64,000 nucleotides of DNA. Origin: Butyrivibrio sp. GTDB taxonomy: Bacteria; Bacillota; Clostridia; Lachnospirales; Lachnospiraceae. A program made the position numbers and the translations under genes. Below, piece after piece: positions 17,356 through 26,377 of the stretch. A model generated the notes under the pieces. It was given only the letters and a program-made list of their open reading frames with translations. It was not told where the DNA came from and searched no databases. Location of the stretch: NCBI GenBank assembly GCA_017446685.1, contig JAFSQI010000054.1, forward strand, positions 62,001-126,000, given 5' to 3'. Within the stretch, counting starts at the first letter, position 1. Each line of letters opens with the position of its first letter.

Positions 17356-18825
17356 TCATACCTTTTCCTGTACCAGGAATTCGCCAACACTCTGCTTGTA
17401 CCACCAGTCTGTATAAGGAAGTTTTGTTCTCTTTGCCAGATTTTTTTCAAAACTTCGGTTTCTGATACTATCAAGAATAGAATTAGCAAAATCCAAAGTG
17501 TGTTTATAACCGAATATCATATATTCGTCTGCCACATATACTGCGGGCGTACCATTTTTAATCGCCCATACAGTTGAACCGGGATGTCTTGAAAGATACA
17601 GATCCGGCTGGTACTTGTTCAGCACATTCATAACTTCATAGTTCTGCTGATCTGAAATGCTTGTTCCAAAATCTATATCATTTTCAAGCAGATATTTCAT
17701 TGAAGGAGGAACATCACCGTTTTCATATTTCTTGTCATAATGCCATGCAAGAGCCCATACTACCTCAATGCCAAGCTCATTTAGAACTCTTGAAACCTCG
17801 AAGGTGTACCCGGGGCCCATTCCGATAACTGCTTTAAGTCCTTTAAGTTCTTTTTTGACCTCTTCAATCTTTGGAAGATATATTTCTCTTTGTTCTTTAA
17901 TATATTTTTCAATCTTTTCACTTCTTCCTGTTACCTTACCAATCTCGCGAAGCCAGGTCTCAAAGCCTACAATTCCGCACTGGTTTATTGACCGTACATA
18001 CGGAACGCCATACTTTTCTTCAAGAGCATTTCCAAGATAGTTTCCTAAGGTTCCGCAAATACAGGTAGTTGCCAATGCCTCAGATATATGTGAAAGCTCC
18101 TCAACAGTAGAATTACAGTAAAGAAATGTGGGCTCAAGATCAAAGTTTTTAAACATTTCTATAATCTCAGGCCTTGCGCTTTCATAGAAATTCTTGAAAT
18201 TTATCTTATTTGACTTAATGCCTTCTCTCGGAGGCTTTACAATAGACTGAAGAACAGCATGATCTGAAACATCAAATCCTGTAGCCCATATTCTTGATTT
18301 AAATCCCTCACAATGAACCGCAACTATTGGCACATTTACCTGATCTTTGATTTCATCAACAACGCTGTCTATATCTTCACCGATAATTCCTGTTGCACAG
18401 GAACTTGTCACAAAAATTGCCTTGGGGCTGTAGCGTTTGTTAACTTCCAATACGATTTTCTTTAGCTGCTCAGTAGAGCCAAATATCGTATCATTTTCAT
18501 TCATATCAGTTCCGACATAAACCGTATCGTTAGTAACACCTCTCTTTTTTGCCATTACTTTATCAAGGTAATAGGAACCTGCTGCCGCTACAGAACATCC
18601 TGCAGGGCCGTGATGGATAATTGCCACATCTCTTATAGCTGATAACTGCCCCAGAGCACAGCTTGAAAGACACGTACTTGACTGAGAAAAGCATCTTGAG
18701 CATCCCTTTAATGTCCCGCATTCACTCTGGCTTGCCAGATCATGCAATGAACCAAGATATCCTGTAATGGAGCCTATTCGGTTTTCTCTTGTCGCAACAT
18801 TCGAATTGTTTAAATTTATAGCCAT
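17356..18825 (-). CDS. nflD: nitrogenase-like component 1, alpha-type catalytic subunit (NflD)
   Basis: A 489-residue homologue of NifD. P-cluster ligands align as Cys56, Cys77 (HHGPAGC) and Cys143 (SSCATGIIGED). The two FeMo-cofactor ligands of NifD also have counterparts: Cys257 (CICGTLGNY, same spacing to NY as in NifD) and His442 (FGYKHTLDF). A NifB-derived cofactor is therefore expected. In the CEGF segment, however, the residues aligned with Azotobacter Gln191 and His195 are Trp180 and Phe184, and Arg96 aligns with Tyr85, so the N2-reducing surroundings are gone. Four extra N-terminal cysteines (36, 42, 45, 52) are unusual. With nflH, nflK and sulfur genes around it, a C-S bond-reducing enzyme like methylthio-alkane reductase is the leading idea. 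Confidence 0.87.
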   Translation of the reverse strand: MAINLNNSNVATRENRIGSITGYLGSLHDLASQSECGTLKGCSRCFSQSSTCLSSCALGQLSAIRDVAIIHHGPAGCSVAAAGSYYLDKVMAKKRGVTNDTVYVGTDMNENDTIFGSTEQLKKIVLEVNKRYSPKAIFVTSSCATGIIGEDIDSVVDEIKDQVNVPIVAVHCEGFKSRIWATGFDVSDHAVLQSIVKPPREGIKSNKINFKNFYESARPEIIEMFKNFDLEPTFLYCNSTVEELSHISEALATTCICGTLGNYLGNALEEKYGVPYVRSINQCGIVGFETWLREIGKVTGRSEKIEKYIKEQREIYLPKIEEVKKELKGLKAVIGMGPGYTFEVSRVLNELGIEVVWALAWHYDKKYENGDVPPSMKYLLENDIDFGTSISDQQNYEVMNVLNKYQPDLYLSRHPGSTVWAIKNGTPAVYVADEYMIFGYKHTLDFANSILDSIRNRSFEKNLAKRTKLPYTDWWYKQSVGEFLVQEKV

Positions 18826-18848
18826 TTTTTCCTCCTACAATTTACAAC

Positions 18849-19712
<864 letters not shown>

Positions 19713-19735
19713 TTATATATGTAAAAATTTTCCAA

Positions 19736-19772
19736 TAAAAAAGGAGGCTCACCAGTACTTAAGTGAACCTCC
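19736..19772 (-). terminator. intrinsic terminator between cysK and nflH (possible attenuator)
   Basis: Arms GGAGGTTCAC and GTGAGCCTCC (19772-19763 and 19752-19743 on the minus strand, one G:U) are followed directly by TTTTTTAT. The distance to the nflH start is only 39 bases, too short for a full separate promoter downstream. A CCGGacaaCCGG sequence just upstream overlaps the 5' arm and could form an alternative structure. Either partial read-through or regulated antitermination would then set nfl expression. Confidence 0.8.
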
Positions 19773-19803
19773 GGTTGTCCGGTCAGTTAATATTTTATTT
19801 TTA

Positions 19804-20739
19804 TCAGTTAGAAAAAAGTGGTGTAGTAAGATATCTGTCTCCGGAATCAGGTAAAAGAACTACGATGTTCTTGCCCTTATACTCCGGTCTTGCTGCTACG
19901 ATTGTAGCCGCCTTAAGCGCTGCGCCTGATGAGATACCTACAAGAATTCCCTCTGAAAGTGCAAAATTTCTTCCCTCTGTAAATGCATCATCATTTTCAA
20001 TTGCAATTACTTCATCATAAACCTTTGTGTTAAGAACATCCGGAACAAATCCTGCACCGATGCCCTGAATCTTGTGAGCACCTGCCGTTCCCTTTGAAAG
20101 TACAGGGCTTGTTGCAGGTTCTACTGCAATAACCTTGATATCAGGATTTTTCTCCTTTAAATATTCGCCTACACCTGTGATTGTTCCGCCTGTACCAACT
20201 CCTGCGATAAATACATCAACTTTTCCGTCTGTCTGTTCCCAGATCTCAGGACCTGTTGTAGCCTTATGAACCGCCGGGTTAGCGGGATTTACAAACTGTC
20301 CAAGAATTACAGAGCCTTCAATCTCGTTAAGAAGCTCATCTGCCTTTGCAATTGCTCCCTTCATTCCCTTTGCTCCCTCTGTAAGAACAAGTTCAGCACC
20401 ATAAGCCTTTAAAAGATTTCTTCTCTCTACGCTCATAGTATCGGGAAGTGTAAGGATTGCCTTGTATCCCTTAGCTGCTGCAACTGCTGCAAGACCAATA
20501 CCTGTATTTCCTGATGTTGGTTCGATAATTGTTGCTCCCGGCTTTAACTTACCACTCTTTTCAGCTTCTTCAATCATTGCAAGAGCAACTCTGTCTTTTA
20601 CAGATCCGGCAGGATTTAAGTACTCAAGCTTGGCAAGGATAGTAGCTCCTGTTACTCCAACCTTCTTGCTGTATCCGTTTAATTTAAGAAGTGGTGTGTT
20701 TCCGATAAGTTCAAGTGCGCTTTCTTTAATCTGTGACAT
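19804..20739 (-). CDS. cysK: cysteine synthase A (O-acetylserine sulfhydrylase)
   Basis: A 311-residue PLP enzyme that makes cysteine from O-acetylserine and sulfide. The PLP lysine is in [11 protein letters not shown] near residue 45. The substrate loop [12 protein letters not shown], the [18 protein letters not shown] phosphate-binding loop and the C-terminal [12 protein letters not shown] all match CysK rather than CysM or cystathionine beta-synthase. The start ATG 20739 follows AAGGGAG. The gene is downstream of the metB/mgl-like gene on the same strand and upstream of nflHDK. In this setting it can capture sulfide released by the neighbouring lyase or reductase. Confidence 0.95.
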   Translation of the reverse strand: MSQIKESALELIGNTPLLKLNGYSKKVGVTGATILAKLEYLNPAGSVKDRVALAMIEEAEKSGKLKPGATIIEPTSGNTGIGLAAVAAAKGYKAILTLPDTMSVERRNLLKAYGAELVLTEGAKGMKGAIAKADELLNEIEGSVILGQFVNPANPAVHKATTGPEIWEQTDGKVDVFIAGVGTGGTITGVGEYLKEKNPDIKVIAVEPATSPVLSKGTAGAHKIQGIGAGFVPDVLNTKVYDEVIAIENDDAFTEGRNFALSEGILVGISSGAALKAATIVAARPEYKGKNIVVLLPDSGDRYLTTPLFSN

Positions 20740-20850
20740 ATTTAATATTCTCCCTTCGAATTTGTTTTTGTTTTACTAAAATGAATTCTAGCACAATAAT
20801 TCACGTCCTAAAATCAGCTTTTACTTATTGCCAGGTATAAGTTTATATTA

Positions 20851-22041
20851 TTAGCCGCATATTTTTTCAGCTACAGAAAAGACTCTGTTAAACTCGCAGA
20901 TAAGGTCATTTATTCCCTCAATTCCTACAGAAAGCCTTAAGACTCTGTCATTTATCCCGTTTTTTTCAAGAACATCCTTGGGAACATCTGCATGCGTCTG
21001 GGTAATAGGATAAGTTATAAGTGTTTCTGTTCCCCCAAGACTCTCCGCAAAGTATATCAGTTCAACATTATTTAATATGGCTTTTGCAAAAGAAACCGAA
21101 TCAACCTCAAAGGTAAGCATTGCACCAAAGCCCCTTGCCTGTTTTTTCATTATATTGTAGCCCGGATGATCCTCAAGTCCCGGATAAATCACCTTGGTAA
21201 CATGCTTATTTAACTTTAAAAATCTTGCGAGCTTAAGCGCATTTTCCTGCGCCCTCTCAAGACGTACCGCCAAGGTCCTTATTCCTCTTAAGATAAGCCA
21301 GCTGTCAAAAGGACTAAGCCCCGCTCCTGTCGTCTTATATAAAAATCTCAGCCTTTCATCTATCGCTTTATCTTTTACCACCACAAAGCCGCCTATTGTA
21401 TCATGATGCCCTCCAAGGAATTTCGTACCTGAATGAATGACTATATCAGCGCCAAGGTCAAGAGGATTCTGAAAATACGGAGATAAAAAAGTATTATCAA
21501 CTATCAGAATAAGACCGTTCTCATGTGCTGCCCTTGATAGTTCTTCTATATCAGTTACATTCATCATAGGATTGGTGGGCGTCTCAAGATAAACAGCCTT
21601 TGTGTTATCCTGTATCAAAGGTCTGATATCATCAGTGCTTAAGTTTGCTGCTGTAAAGGTAAGTCCGTTTTTTTTGCTGATTTCATTAAAAAGCCTTATA
21701 CTACCACCATAGAGATCCGAGTCAATAATAAAATGGTCGCCCGGCTGCAATAGTTCCATGACTGTTGCAACTGCCGCCATACCGCTTGAAAAAGCTATGG
21801 CATCTGTCCCGTTTTCAAGGTAACTTACAATTGACTCAAGCTGCTGCCTTGTCGGATTCTGCATTCTGGTATAATCATAGCCTGTGCTTTGACCAAGTCC
21901 CGGATGCGCAAAGGTTGCAGTCTGGTATATAGGAAAACTGATAGCTCCGTATTTATCCATTAAGCTTCTATCAAGCTGCTGACATTTAGTATCTATGCTG
22001 CAATTAATTTCTGTACATCTGTTACAACCACTACAATCCAT
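20851..22041 (-). CDS. Cys/Met-metabolism PLP enzyme (cystathionine gamma-synthase / gamma-lyase / OAH sulfhydrylase family) with Cys-rich N-terminus
   Basis: A 396-residue fold-type-I PLP enzyme. YQTATFAHPG, YDYTRMQNPTRQQLE, SSGMAAVATVMELL, ETPTNPMMNVTDI, DNTFLSPYFQNPLDLGAD and the PLP lysine in HSGTKFLGGHHD are all present. The C-terminal ESLGGTETLITYP and RLSVGIEG are those of MetB, methionine gamma-lyase and cystathionine gamma-lyase, and residues visible by eye do not settle which reaction. The first 20 residues carry five cysteines (3, 6, 9, 14, 20), replacing the usual TKLIHGG start, and may bind metal. Its place between patB- and cysK-like genes suggests thiol incorporation or transsulfuration. 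The ribosome site AAGGAAGG precedes ATG 22041. Confidence 0.88.
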   Translation of the reverse strand: MDCSGCNRCTEINCSIDTKCQQLDRSLMDKYGAISFPIYQTATFAHPGLGQSTGYDYTRMQNPTRQQLESIVSYLENGTDAIAFSSGMAAVATVMELLQPGDHFIIDSDLYGGSIRLFNEISKKNGLTFTAANLSTDDIRPLIQDNTKAVYLETPTNPMMNVTDIEELSRAAHENGLILIVDNTFLSPYFQNPLDLGADIVIHSGTKFLGGHHDTIGGFVVVKDKAIDERLRFLYKTTGAGLSPFDSWLILRGIRTLAVRLERAQENALKLARFLKLNKHVTKVIYPGLEDHPGYNIMKKQARGFGAMLTFEVDSVSFAKAILNNVELIYFAESLGGTETLITYPITQTHADVPKDVLEKNGINDRVLRLSVGIEGINDLICEFNRVFSVAEKICG

Positions 22042-22087
22042 CCTGCTTTACCTTCCTTTTTTGTTAAATACTGTAAACTTTTCTTAA

Positions 22088-23302
22088 TTATGGTATTTTT
22101 ATATCTAACTTCTTTTTGCTTAAGCGATAACTTTTAACCGCCTTATCAAGCTGTAAAAGCGCTCTTTTTAGCACACTTCTTTGACATGCAATATTTATCC
22201 TTGCAAAAAGAGATGAATCCTTCCCGAATATTTTTCCAAAATCAAGCCAAAGGTGCGCTTCATCCACTACCAGATGTCTTAAATCTTTGTAATTATCCGT
22301 AAGAAAAGAAAAATCAAGCCAGACAAGATAGGTCCCTTCAGGTTCTGTAAGCCTTATCTCAGGGATATTCTCTTTCAAAAAAGCCTTTAAATATTCAAGA
22401 TTACCGTTTAAATAATCTAAAAGTTCATCTACCCAATCAGCCCCCTTTTCGTAACAGGAAGCCGTTGCTGTTAATCCAAGCGCATTTGGCTGACTATATC
22501 CTCCGGCATCATTTTCCCTTCTAAACGCCCTTCTGATTTTCTCATCAGGGATAATAATATTTGCTATCTGAAGACCTGCAATATTAAAGGTCTTACTAGG
22601 AGAAGTAGCAAGTATTAGCTTTTTATGGTATTTTTCATCCAGATTCATAAAAGATAAATGCTTATATCCCGGATAAATAAAATCAGAATGTATTTCATCT
22701 GCCAAAATAATAACATCGTGCTTTAAACAAATATCTCCGAGCCTTTCAAGTTCACTTTTTCCCCATACTCGCCCAACCGGATTATGAGGACTGCAAAGTA
22801 AAAACAGTTTAACGTTATTATCAGCAATCTTTTTTTCAAAATCTTCAAAGTCTATTTCATAATGCCCATCTTTGTTAATAAGCTTATTATTTATGACCAC
22901 CCTATTGTTTAACTCAATTGTCTCTCTGAAAGGATAATAGACAGGCTCCTGTATAAGAACTCCATCCCCTTTTTCGGTAAAGGCTCTGACAGCAATAGCA
23001 ATAGAAAAAACCACTCCCGGAACAACCGTATTCCATTCACCTTGAATTTCAAAGCCATGTCTTTTCAAAAACCAGTTACTTACCGACTGGTTGTAATCAG
23101 CTTTAACTTCAGTGTAACCAAATACCCCATGTTCAATTCTTTTTTGCAAATCAGCAAGAATTTCATCGGGAAGTCTGAAGTCCATATCTGCAACCCACAT
23201 GGGAAGAAGATCATCTCTCCCTATACGCTCGATGCCAAAATCAAATTTAAGACTTGATGTACCTCGTCTGTCTATCACTTCATCAAAATTGTATTTTCCC
23301 AT
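22088..23302 (-). CDS. patB: MalY/PatB-family PLP C-S beta-lyase (cystathionine beta-lyase type)
   Basis: A 404-residue class I/II aminotransferase-fold enzyme of the MalY/PatB subgroup, which splits the C-S bond of cystathionine or cysteine conjugates giving pyruvate, ammonia and a thiol. Diagnostic segments are the N-terminal DRRGTSSLKFD and LPMWVADMDFRLP, the central LCSPHNPVGRVW, DEIHSDFIYPGYKH and the PLP lysine in ATSPSKTFNIAGLQIAN. The C-terminal ARINIACQRSVLKRALLQL holds the substrate-carboxylate arginine. The start ATG 23302 has GAGGAA upstream. The gene precedes the metB/mgl-like gene by 46 bases. It would release homocysteine or simple thiols for methionine synthesis. Confidence 0.88.
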   Translation of the reverse strand: MGKYNFDEVIDRRGTSSLKFDFGIERIGRDDLLPMWVADMDFRLPDEILADLQKRIEHGVFGYTEVKADYNQSVSNWFLKRHGFEIQGEWNTVVPGVVFSIAIAVRAFTEKGDGVLIQEPVYYPFRETIELNNRVVINNKLINKDGHYEIDFEDFEKKIADNNVKLFLLCSPHNPVGRVWGKSELERLGDICLKHDVIILADEIHSDFIYPGYKHLSFMNLDEKYHKKLILATSPSKTFNIAGLQIANIIIPDEKIRRAFRRENDAGGYSQPNALGLTATASCYEKGADWVDELLDYLNGNLEYLKAFLKENIPEIRLTEPEGTYLVWLDFSFLTDNYKDLRHLVVDEAHLWLDFGKIFGKDSSLFARINIACQRSVLKRALLQLDKAVKSYRLSKKKLDIKIP

Positions 23303-23378
23303 GTATTTTTCCTCGTAATCCTGAAACTAATGATAAATAATCCGGACTATTTCTATCAATTCGAAAATATGCGACTTT

Positions 23379-23525
23379 GGTTACTGTTCAAACAGAAATG
23401 CGCACTAAGCTGCGCATTTCGTGAGAACCTGATGCAGGAGTGAGCGCATTCCATCGACGAAGTCGATTTGGAATGAATGCGCGAAGTGGTTACTGGAGCG
23501 AGCAGTATGCGAGTGAACAGTAACC
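23379..23525. repeat. nested palindromic intergenic element inside the nfl locus
   Basis: GGTTACTGTTC (23379-23389) recurs in inverted form at 23515-23525. Between them is a hairpin with ATGCGCA/TGCGCAT arms (23398-23417 region) and a second with GCGCATTCC paired to GGAATgaATGCGC (23444-23482). No open frame is conserved. It fills the gap between the nifX-like gene and patB and shares its GGTTACT end with the element at 54117, so it is likely a REP-like dispersed repeat. Confidence 0.62.
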
Positions 23526-23548
23526 GACTTTGTCGTCAATAGCTGTAG

Positions 23549-23911
23549 TCAGATTGTTCCGTTTAGCTCCTGCAATAGTTTTATATATCCATCAAGTCTT
23601 TTTATAGAATCAGCTACATTTCCCGGAAGCTCAAAACAGGCAATTCCTCTCTCTTTAAGCTCATAAGAAGCACCCGGTCCGATTTTTGCAGCAAGCACAA
23701 AGTTACAGTCAAGCAGCACCTCAGTAGCTTTTTTTAATTTTTCACTGTCGTGATACCCGCCCATACAGACAGGTGTTACAAATCTTTGTTCAATTTCCTC
23801 ATAGCTCCCATCTTCATTTACATCAACTATCAAAAAGCTTTCTGCCCTTCCATAGTGCTGATCAACATGCCTGTTATCAGTTGATGCTATAGCAACCCTA
23901 TATGATACCAT
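23549..23911 (-). CDS. NifX-like cofactor carrier (detached NifB C-terminal domain)
   Basis: A 120-residue single-domain protein of the NifX/NafY/NifB-C family. It begins VSYRVAIASTDNRHVDQHYGRAESFLIVDV, the usual start with a His-containing ligand loop, and continues through VCMGGYHDSEKLKKATEVLLDCNFVLAAKIGPGA. The gene begins 28 bases after nifB, whose product lacks this domain, so the two together reproduce a full-length NifB split into separate chains. It is expected to hold NifB-co and hand it to the NflDK apoenzyme. A second, longer nifX-like gene lies downstream of nflK. Confidence 0.85.
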   Translation of the reverse strand: MVSYRVAIASTDNRHVDQHYGRAESFLIVDVNEDGSYEEIEQRFVTPVCMGGYHDSEKLKKATEVLLDCNFVLAAKIGPGASYELKERGIACFELPGNVADSIKRLDGYIKLLQELNGTI

Positions 23912-23939
23912 TTATATTCCTCTATTTTTTTAGAATAAC

Positions 23940-24812
23940 TTAACCATGCGAAAAAGTCTCTCGGACATTTAATCTGTTTTGATAAACGAGTTTAGAATAC
24001 TCAGATATTCCGGGAACACCTACGGCATCAGCTCTGCAATGAGCGCAGTGTCTAAATACCTTAATGTACTTTTCTGCATCCTCTCTCGCTTTTTCAAGCT
24101 GCTCACAGGTTGGTCTTGGAATCCCGCTAAGCTTATGCTGCGGAATAAGAGGAATAATGTTGTACATCAAAGCCCCCAGTTCTTTTACCGTTCTTGCTAT
24201 TTCAGAAATATGCTCATCATTTATCCCCGGTACCAGAACTGTGTTTATTTTTATTGTCACGCCTGCATCCGCAACCTTCTTAATGCCTTTTAGCTGATTT
24301 TCAATAAGAATCCTCGCGCCCTCAACTCCTTCATATTTTTTCCCGTGAAAGATTATGAAATCATTTAGTTTTGCCTCTATTTCCGGATCAACTGCATTTA
24401 CTGTAACTGTAAGTGTATCAATTCCTACCTCTAAAAGTTCATCAGCTCTTTCATACAAAAGAAGTCCGTTTGTACTCATACAGCTAAGAAGTTCAGGATG
24501 CCTGCCTGATATTTTTCTAAAGGTTTCAAAAGCAAAATCAGTTGCCAGTGTATCGCCGGGGCCTGCAATTCCGGCTACCTTGATTGTCGGAACAAGTTCA
24601 AGCGCCCTATCTATAAATGTATTTGCTTCATCCGGTGATATTACCTTAGATGTCACACCTGGCCTTTGCTCAACATCATTTATTGACCTGTCACAGAATT
24701 TGCATGCGATATTACATCCGGGGCTGACCGGCAAATGAATTCTTCCTGCATTAAATTTGCATCCACCAAAGCAAGGATGATTTTTTTCAAGTTCTTCTAT
24801 TGTTCTAGCCAT
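23940..24812 (-). CDS. nifB: radical SAM cofactor maturase NifB
   Basis: A 290-residue NifB core. It builds the carbide-containing [8Fe-9S-C] NifB cofactor from two [4Fe-4S] clusters and SAM. Residues from ATG 24812: HPCFGGC at 13-18 with Cys14 and Cys18, the radical SAM motif Cys33-x3-Cys37-x2-Cys40 (CNIACKFC), QRPGVTS shortly after, AGPGDTLA, and the C-terminal HCAHCRADAVG with Cys256 and Cys259. These are the residues NifB uses for its RS, K1 and K2 clusters. The C-terminal NifX domain is missing and encoded by the next gene. GTG 24821 is also in frame, but GGGGTG is correctly spaced for ATG 24812. NifB beside nfl genes argues for a real NifB-type cofactor in the enzyme. Confidence 0.93.
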   Translation of the reverse strand: MARTIEELEKNHPCFGGCKFNAGRIHLPVSPGCNIACKFCDRSINDVEQRPGVTSKVISPDEANTFIDRALELVPTIKVAGIAGPGDTLATDFAFETFRKISGRHPELLSCMSTNGLLLYERADELLEVGIDTLTVTVNAVDPEIEAKLNDFIIFHGKKYEGVEGARILIENQLKGIKKVADAGVTIKINTVLVPGINDEHISEIARTVKELGALMYNIIPLIPQHKLSGIPRPTCEQLEKAREDAEKYIKVFRHCAHCRADAVGVPGISEYSKLVYQNRLNVRETFSHG

Positions 24813-24828
24813 ATTTATCACCCCGTAC

Positions 24829-24987
24829 TTAGAATCTTTGCTTTTTTACAGTTTCAAGCTGAACGATTTTTCCCTCATGGATAGTAATACTTACATTTCC
24901 GAATTTTATGCCCTCAACCTGATTTTTTATCTGTTCCCAGATTTTTTCATTGCTTTCCCAAAAATCTTCTCTGTTCTCTTTTGCCAT
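24829..24987 (-). CDS. YezD-like small protein (DUF2292)
   Basis: A 52-residue protein whose second half, EGIKFGNVSITIHEGKIVQLETVKK, matches the YezD/DUF2292 family pattern of a short helix followed by a beta-hairpin. Members are commonly linked with sulfur-assimilation genes, but no biochemical role is known to me. The start chosen is ATG 24987 because GGGAGGA lies at good spacing. ATG 25038 is in frame and has a weaker GGAG, which would add 17 residues unlike the family. It is the first gene of the yezD-nifB-nifX group, 16 bases before nifB, and may mark sulfur-responsive control of the locus. Confidence 0.75.
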   Translation of the reverse strand: MAKENREDFWESNEKIWEQIKNQVEGIKFGNVSITIHEGKIVQLETVKKQRF

Positions 24988-25001
24988 ATATAGTCCTCCC
25001 G

Positions 25002-25034
25002 TGGCAACCGTCTGCCAGGCATGTATATAGCCTG
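25002..25034 (-). promoter_or_regulatory. tandem hairpins in the leader of the yezD-nifB operon
   Basis: Two adjoining stem-loops lie just upstream of the ribosome site: CAGGC/GCCTG arms (25034-25030 with 25020-25016) and TGGCA/TGCCA arms (25017-25013 with 25006-25002). They overlap by two bases, so they may compete. An in-frame upstream ATG (25038) precedes them. A translational control element is possible, but no known riboswitch family is recognised. Confidence 0.4.
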
Positions 25035-25073
25035 CCATCAGTGCATCTCCATACCTTGTTTTATGTTGTTTGT

Positions 25074-25102
25074 ATTATGCTTTAGAACATCACAGTTGTA
25101 AA
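25074..25102 (-). promoter_or_regulatory. probable promoter of the yezD-nifB operon
   Basis: On the minus strand there is TTTACA (25102-25097), a 17-base spacer and CATAAT (25079-25074). The transcript would start near 25067, leaving an 80-base leader with the hairpins described separately. It lies downstream of the queA terminator, which makes the operon independent of queA. Confidence 0.6.
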
Positions 25103-25164
25103 ACAAACATATCTTATCGGAAGGTATAACTTTTTCTTAATGAATGCGGAAAAATTTCTTATAT

Positions 25165-25195
25165 CATAAAAAATGACTACCACAAAGTGGTAGCC
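25165..25195 (-). terminator. intrinsic terminator downstream of queA
   Basis: A 9-base-pair stem with a TTT loop (arms 25195-25187 and 25183-25175 on the minus strand, one G:U) is followed by ATTTTTTATG. It ends transcription through queA and the structured element at 25212-25306. Confidence 0.8.
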
Positions 25196-25211
25196 AAAAA
25201 TTTATGAAATA

Positions 25212-25306
25212 TGACTTCTTGCAGGCAAAACCGGAACCCCCACAAGAATCTGGCTTCGACAGATACGCTTTCATATAAAGATGAAAGCTAGTGTAGCTGT
25301 CAAGTC
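25212..25306 (-). ncRNA. structured RNA element in the queA 3' region, family unknown
   Basis: The minus strand can fold into a junction. GGACTT/AAGTCA ends close it (25307-25302 with 25217-25212). GACAG/CTGTC (25301-25297 with 25262-25258) and a perfect CTTTCAT/ATGAAAG hairpin (25287-25281 with 25274-25268) form one arm, and CTTG..CAAG forms another around a GGGGGTTCCGG loop. It begins four bases after the queA stop and is followed by a terminator. It could be a 3'-UTR-derived RNA or an aptamer-terminator pair, and no family was recognised. Confidence 0.4.
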
Positions 25307-25309
25307 CGA

Positions 25310-26359
25310 TTATTTAAAGAAACATGCATCTCCAAAGGAGAAAAATCTATATTTGTTTTCTATAGCTTCCTGATAGGCAGCAAGTACATGTTCACGCCCT
25401 GCAAGAGCTGAAACAAGCATAACAAGTGTTGACTCCGGAAGATGGAAATTAGTTATAAGCTGATCTAAAACTTTAAATTTATAGCCCGGATAAATAAATA
25501 TTGAGGTATCACCGCTGCAGGCAGAAAGATGTCCATTTTCATCTGCCGCACTTTCAATAGTTCTGCAGCTTGTTGTTCCAACGCAAATAACTTTGTGTCC
25601 ACTTTCCTTCGTCTTGTTTATAGTATCAGCTGCTTCCTGAGTAACCTGATACCATTCAGTGTGCATGTGATGTTCTTTTACATTGGTTACTTTTACAGGT
25701 CTAAATGTGCCAAGTCCAACATGTAAAGTTACAAATGCAAGGTTAATTCCCTTTTCACGAATTTTCTGAAGAAGTTCTTCTGTAAAATGAAGACCTGCAG
25801 TTGGAGCCGCAGCAGAACCTTCATACTTGGCATATACCGTCTGGTACATGTTTTTATCCTGAAGCTTATGTGTTATATATGGAGGAAGCGGCATTTCACC
25901 AAGTTTATCCAAAACCTCTTCCCATATTCCGTCATAATAGAATTTGACAAGTCGGTTTCCTTCCTCGACTATATCAAGTATCTCTGCCTTTAATATTCCT
26001 CCGCCAAAAGATACTCTTGCTCCGGGTCTAAGCTTTTTCCCCGGTTTTACCAGCGTTTCCCAAACATCTGCCTCTTTTCTTTTAAGTAACAGAATTTCAA
26101 CAGCAGCTCCTGTTCCCTCTTTTTCTCCAAGGAGCCTTGCCGGAATAACCTTCGTATTATTTAGTACAAGACAATCACCTGGCTCAAGATAATTAATTAT
26201 CTCACTAAAAACATGATGAGAAGTCTCTCCTGTCTTTTTATCAACCACAAGGAGCCTGCACTCATCTCTTTTCTCCATAGGGTCCTGCGCTATTAGTTCC
26301 TGTGGGAGATCAAAATAGTAATCGGCTGTTGATAAGCCTATTTCCTGTTTTTCTTCCAT
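25310..26359 (-). CDS. queA: S-adenosylmethionine:tRNA ribosyltransferase-isomerase
   Basis: A 349-residue enzyme that moves the ribosyl part of SAM onto preQ1 in tRNA wobble position 34, giving epoxyqueuosine. Family motifs from the N-terminus are [35 protein letters not shown], then central [40 protein letters not shown] and the C-terminal [19 protein letters not shown] with [11 protein letters not shown]. All are strongly conserved in QueA. The length is normal. The gene follows the chemoreceptor gene by 55 bases that hold a perfect 13-base-pair hairpin. tgt is not in the window. Confidence 0.97.
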   Translation of the reverse strand: MEEKQEIGLSTADYYFDLPQELIAQDPMEKRDECRLLVVDKKTGETSHHVFSEIINYLEPGDCLVLNNTKVIPARLLGEKEGTGAAVEILLLKRKEADVWETLVKPGKKLRPGARVSFGGGILKAEILDIVEEGNRLVKFYYDGIWEEVLDKLGEMPLPPYITHKLQDKNMYQTVYAKYEGSAAAPTAGLHFTEELLQKIREKGINLAFVTLHVGLGTFRPVKVTNVKEHHMHTEWYQVTQEAADTINKTKESGHKVICVGTTSCRTIESAADENGHLSACSGDTSIFIYPGYKFKVLDQLITNFHLPESTLVMLVSALAGREHVLAAYQEAIENKYRFFSFGDACFFK

Positions 26360-26377
26360 TATTTTTCTCTTTCCATA

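Noticed and set aside
25212-25306. A guanidine-I (ykkC) riboswitch because of GGGTTCCGG
   Set aside because: Only this short stretch resembles the family. The other conserved blocks are absent, and the element lies after, not before, a gene.
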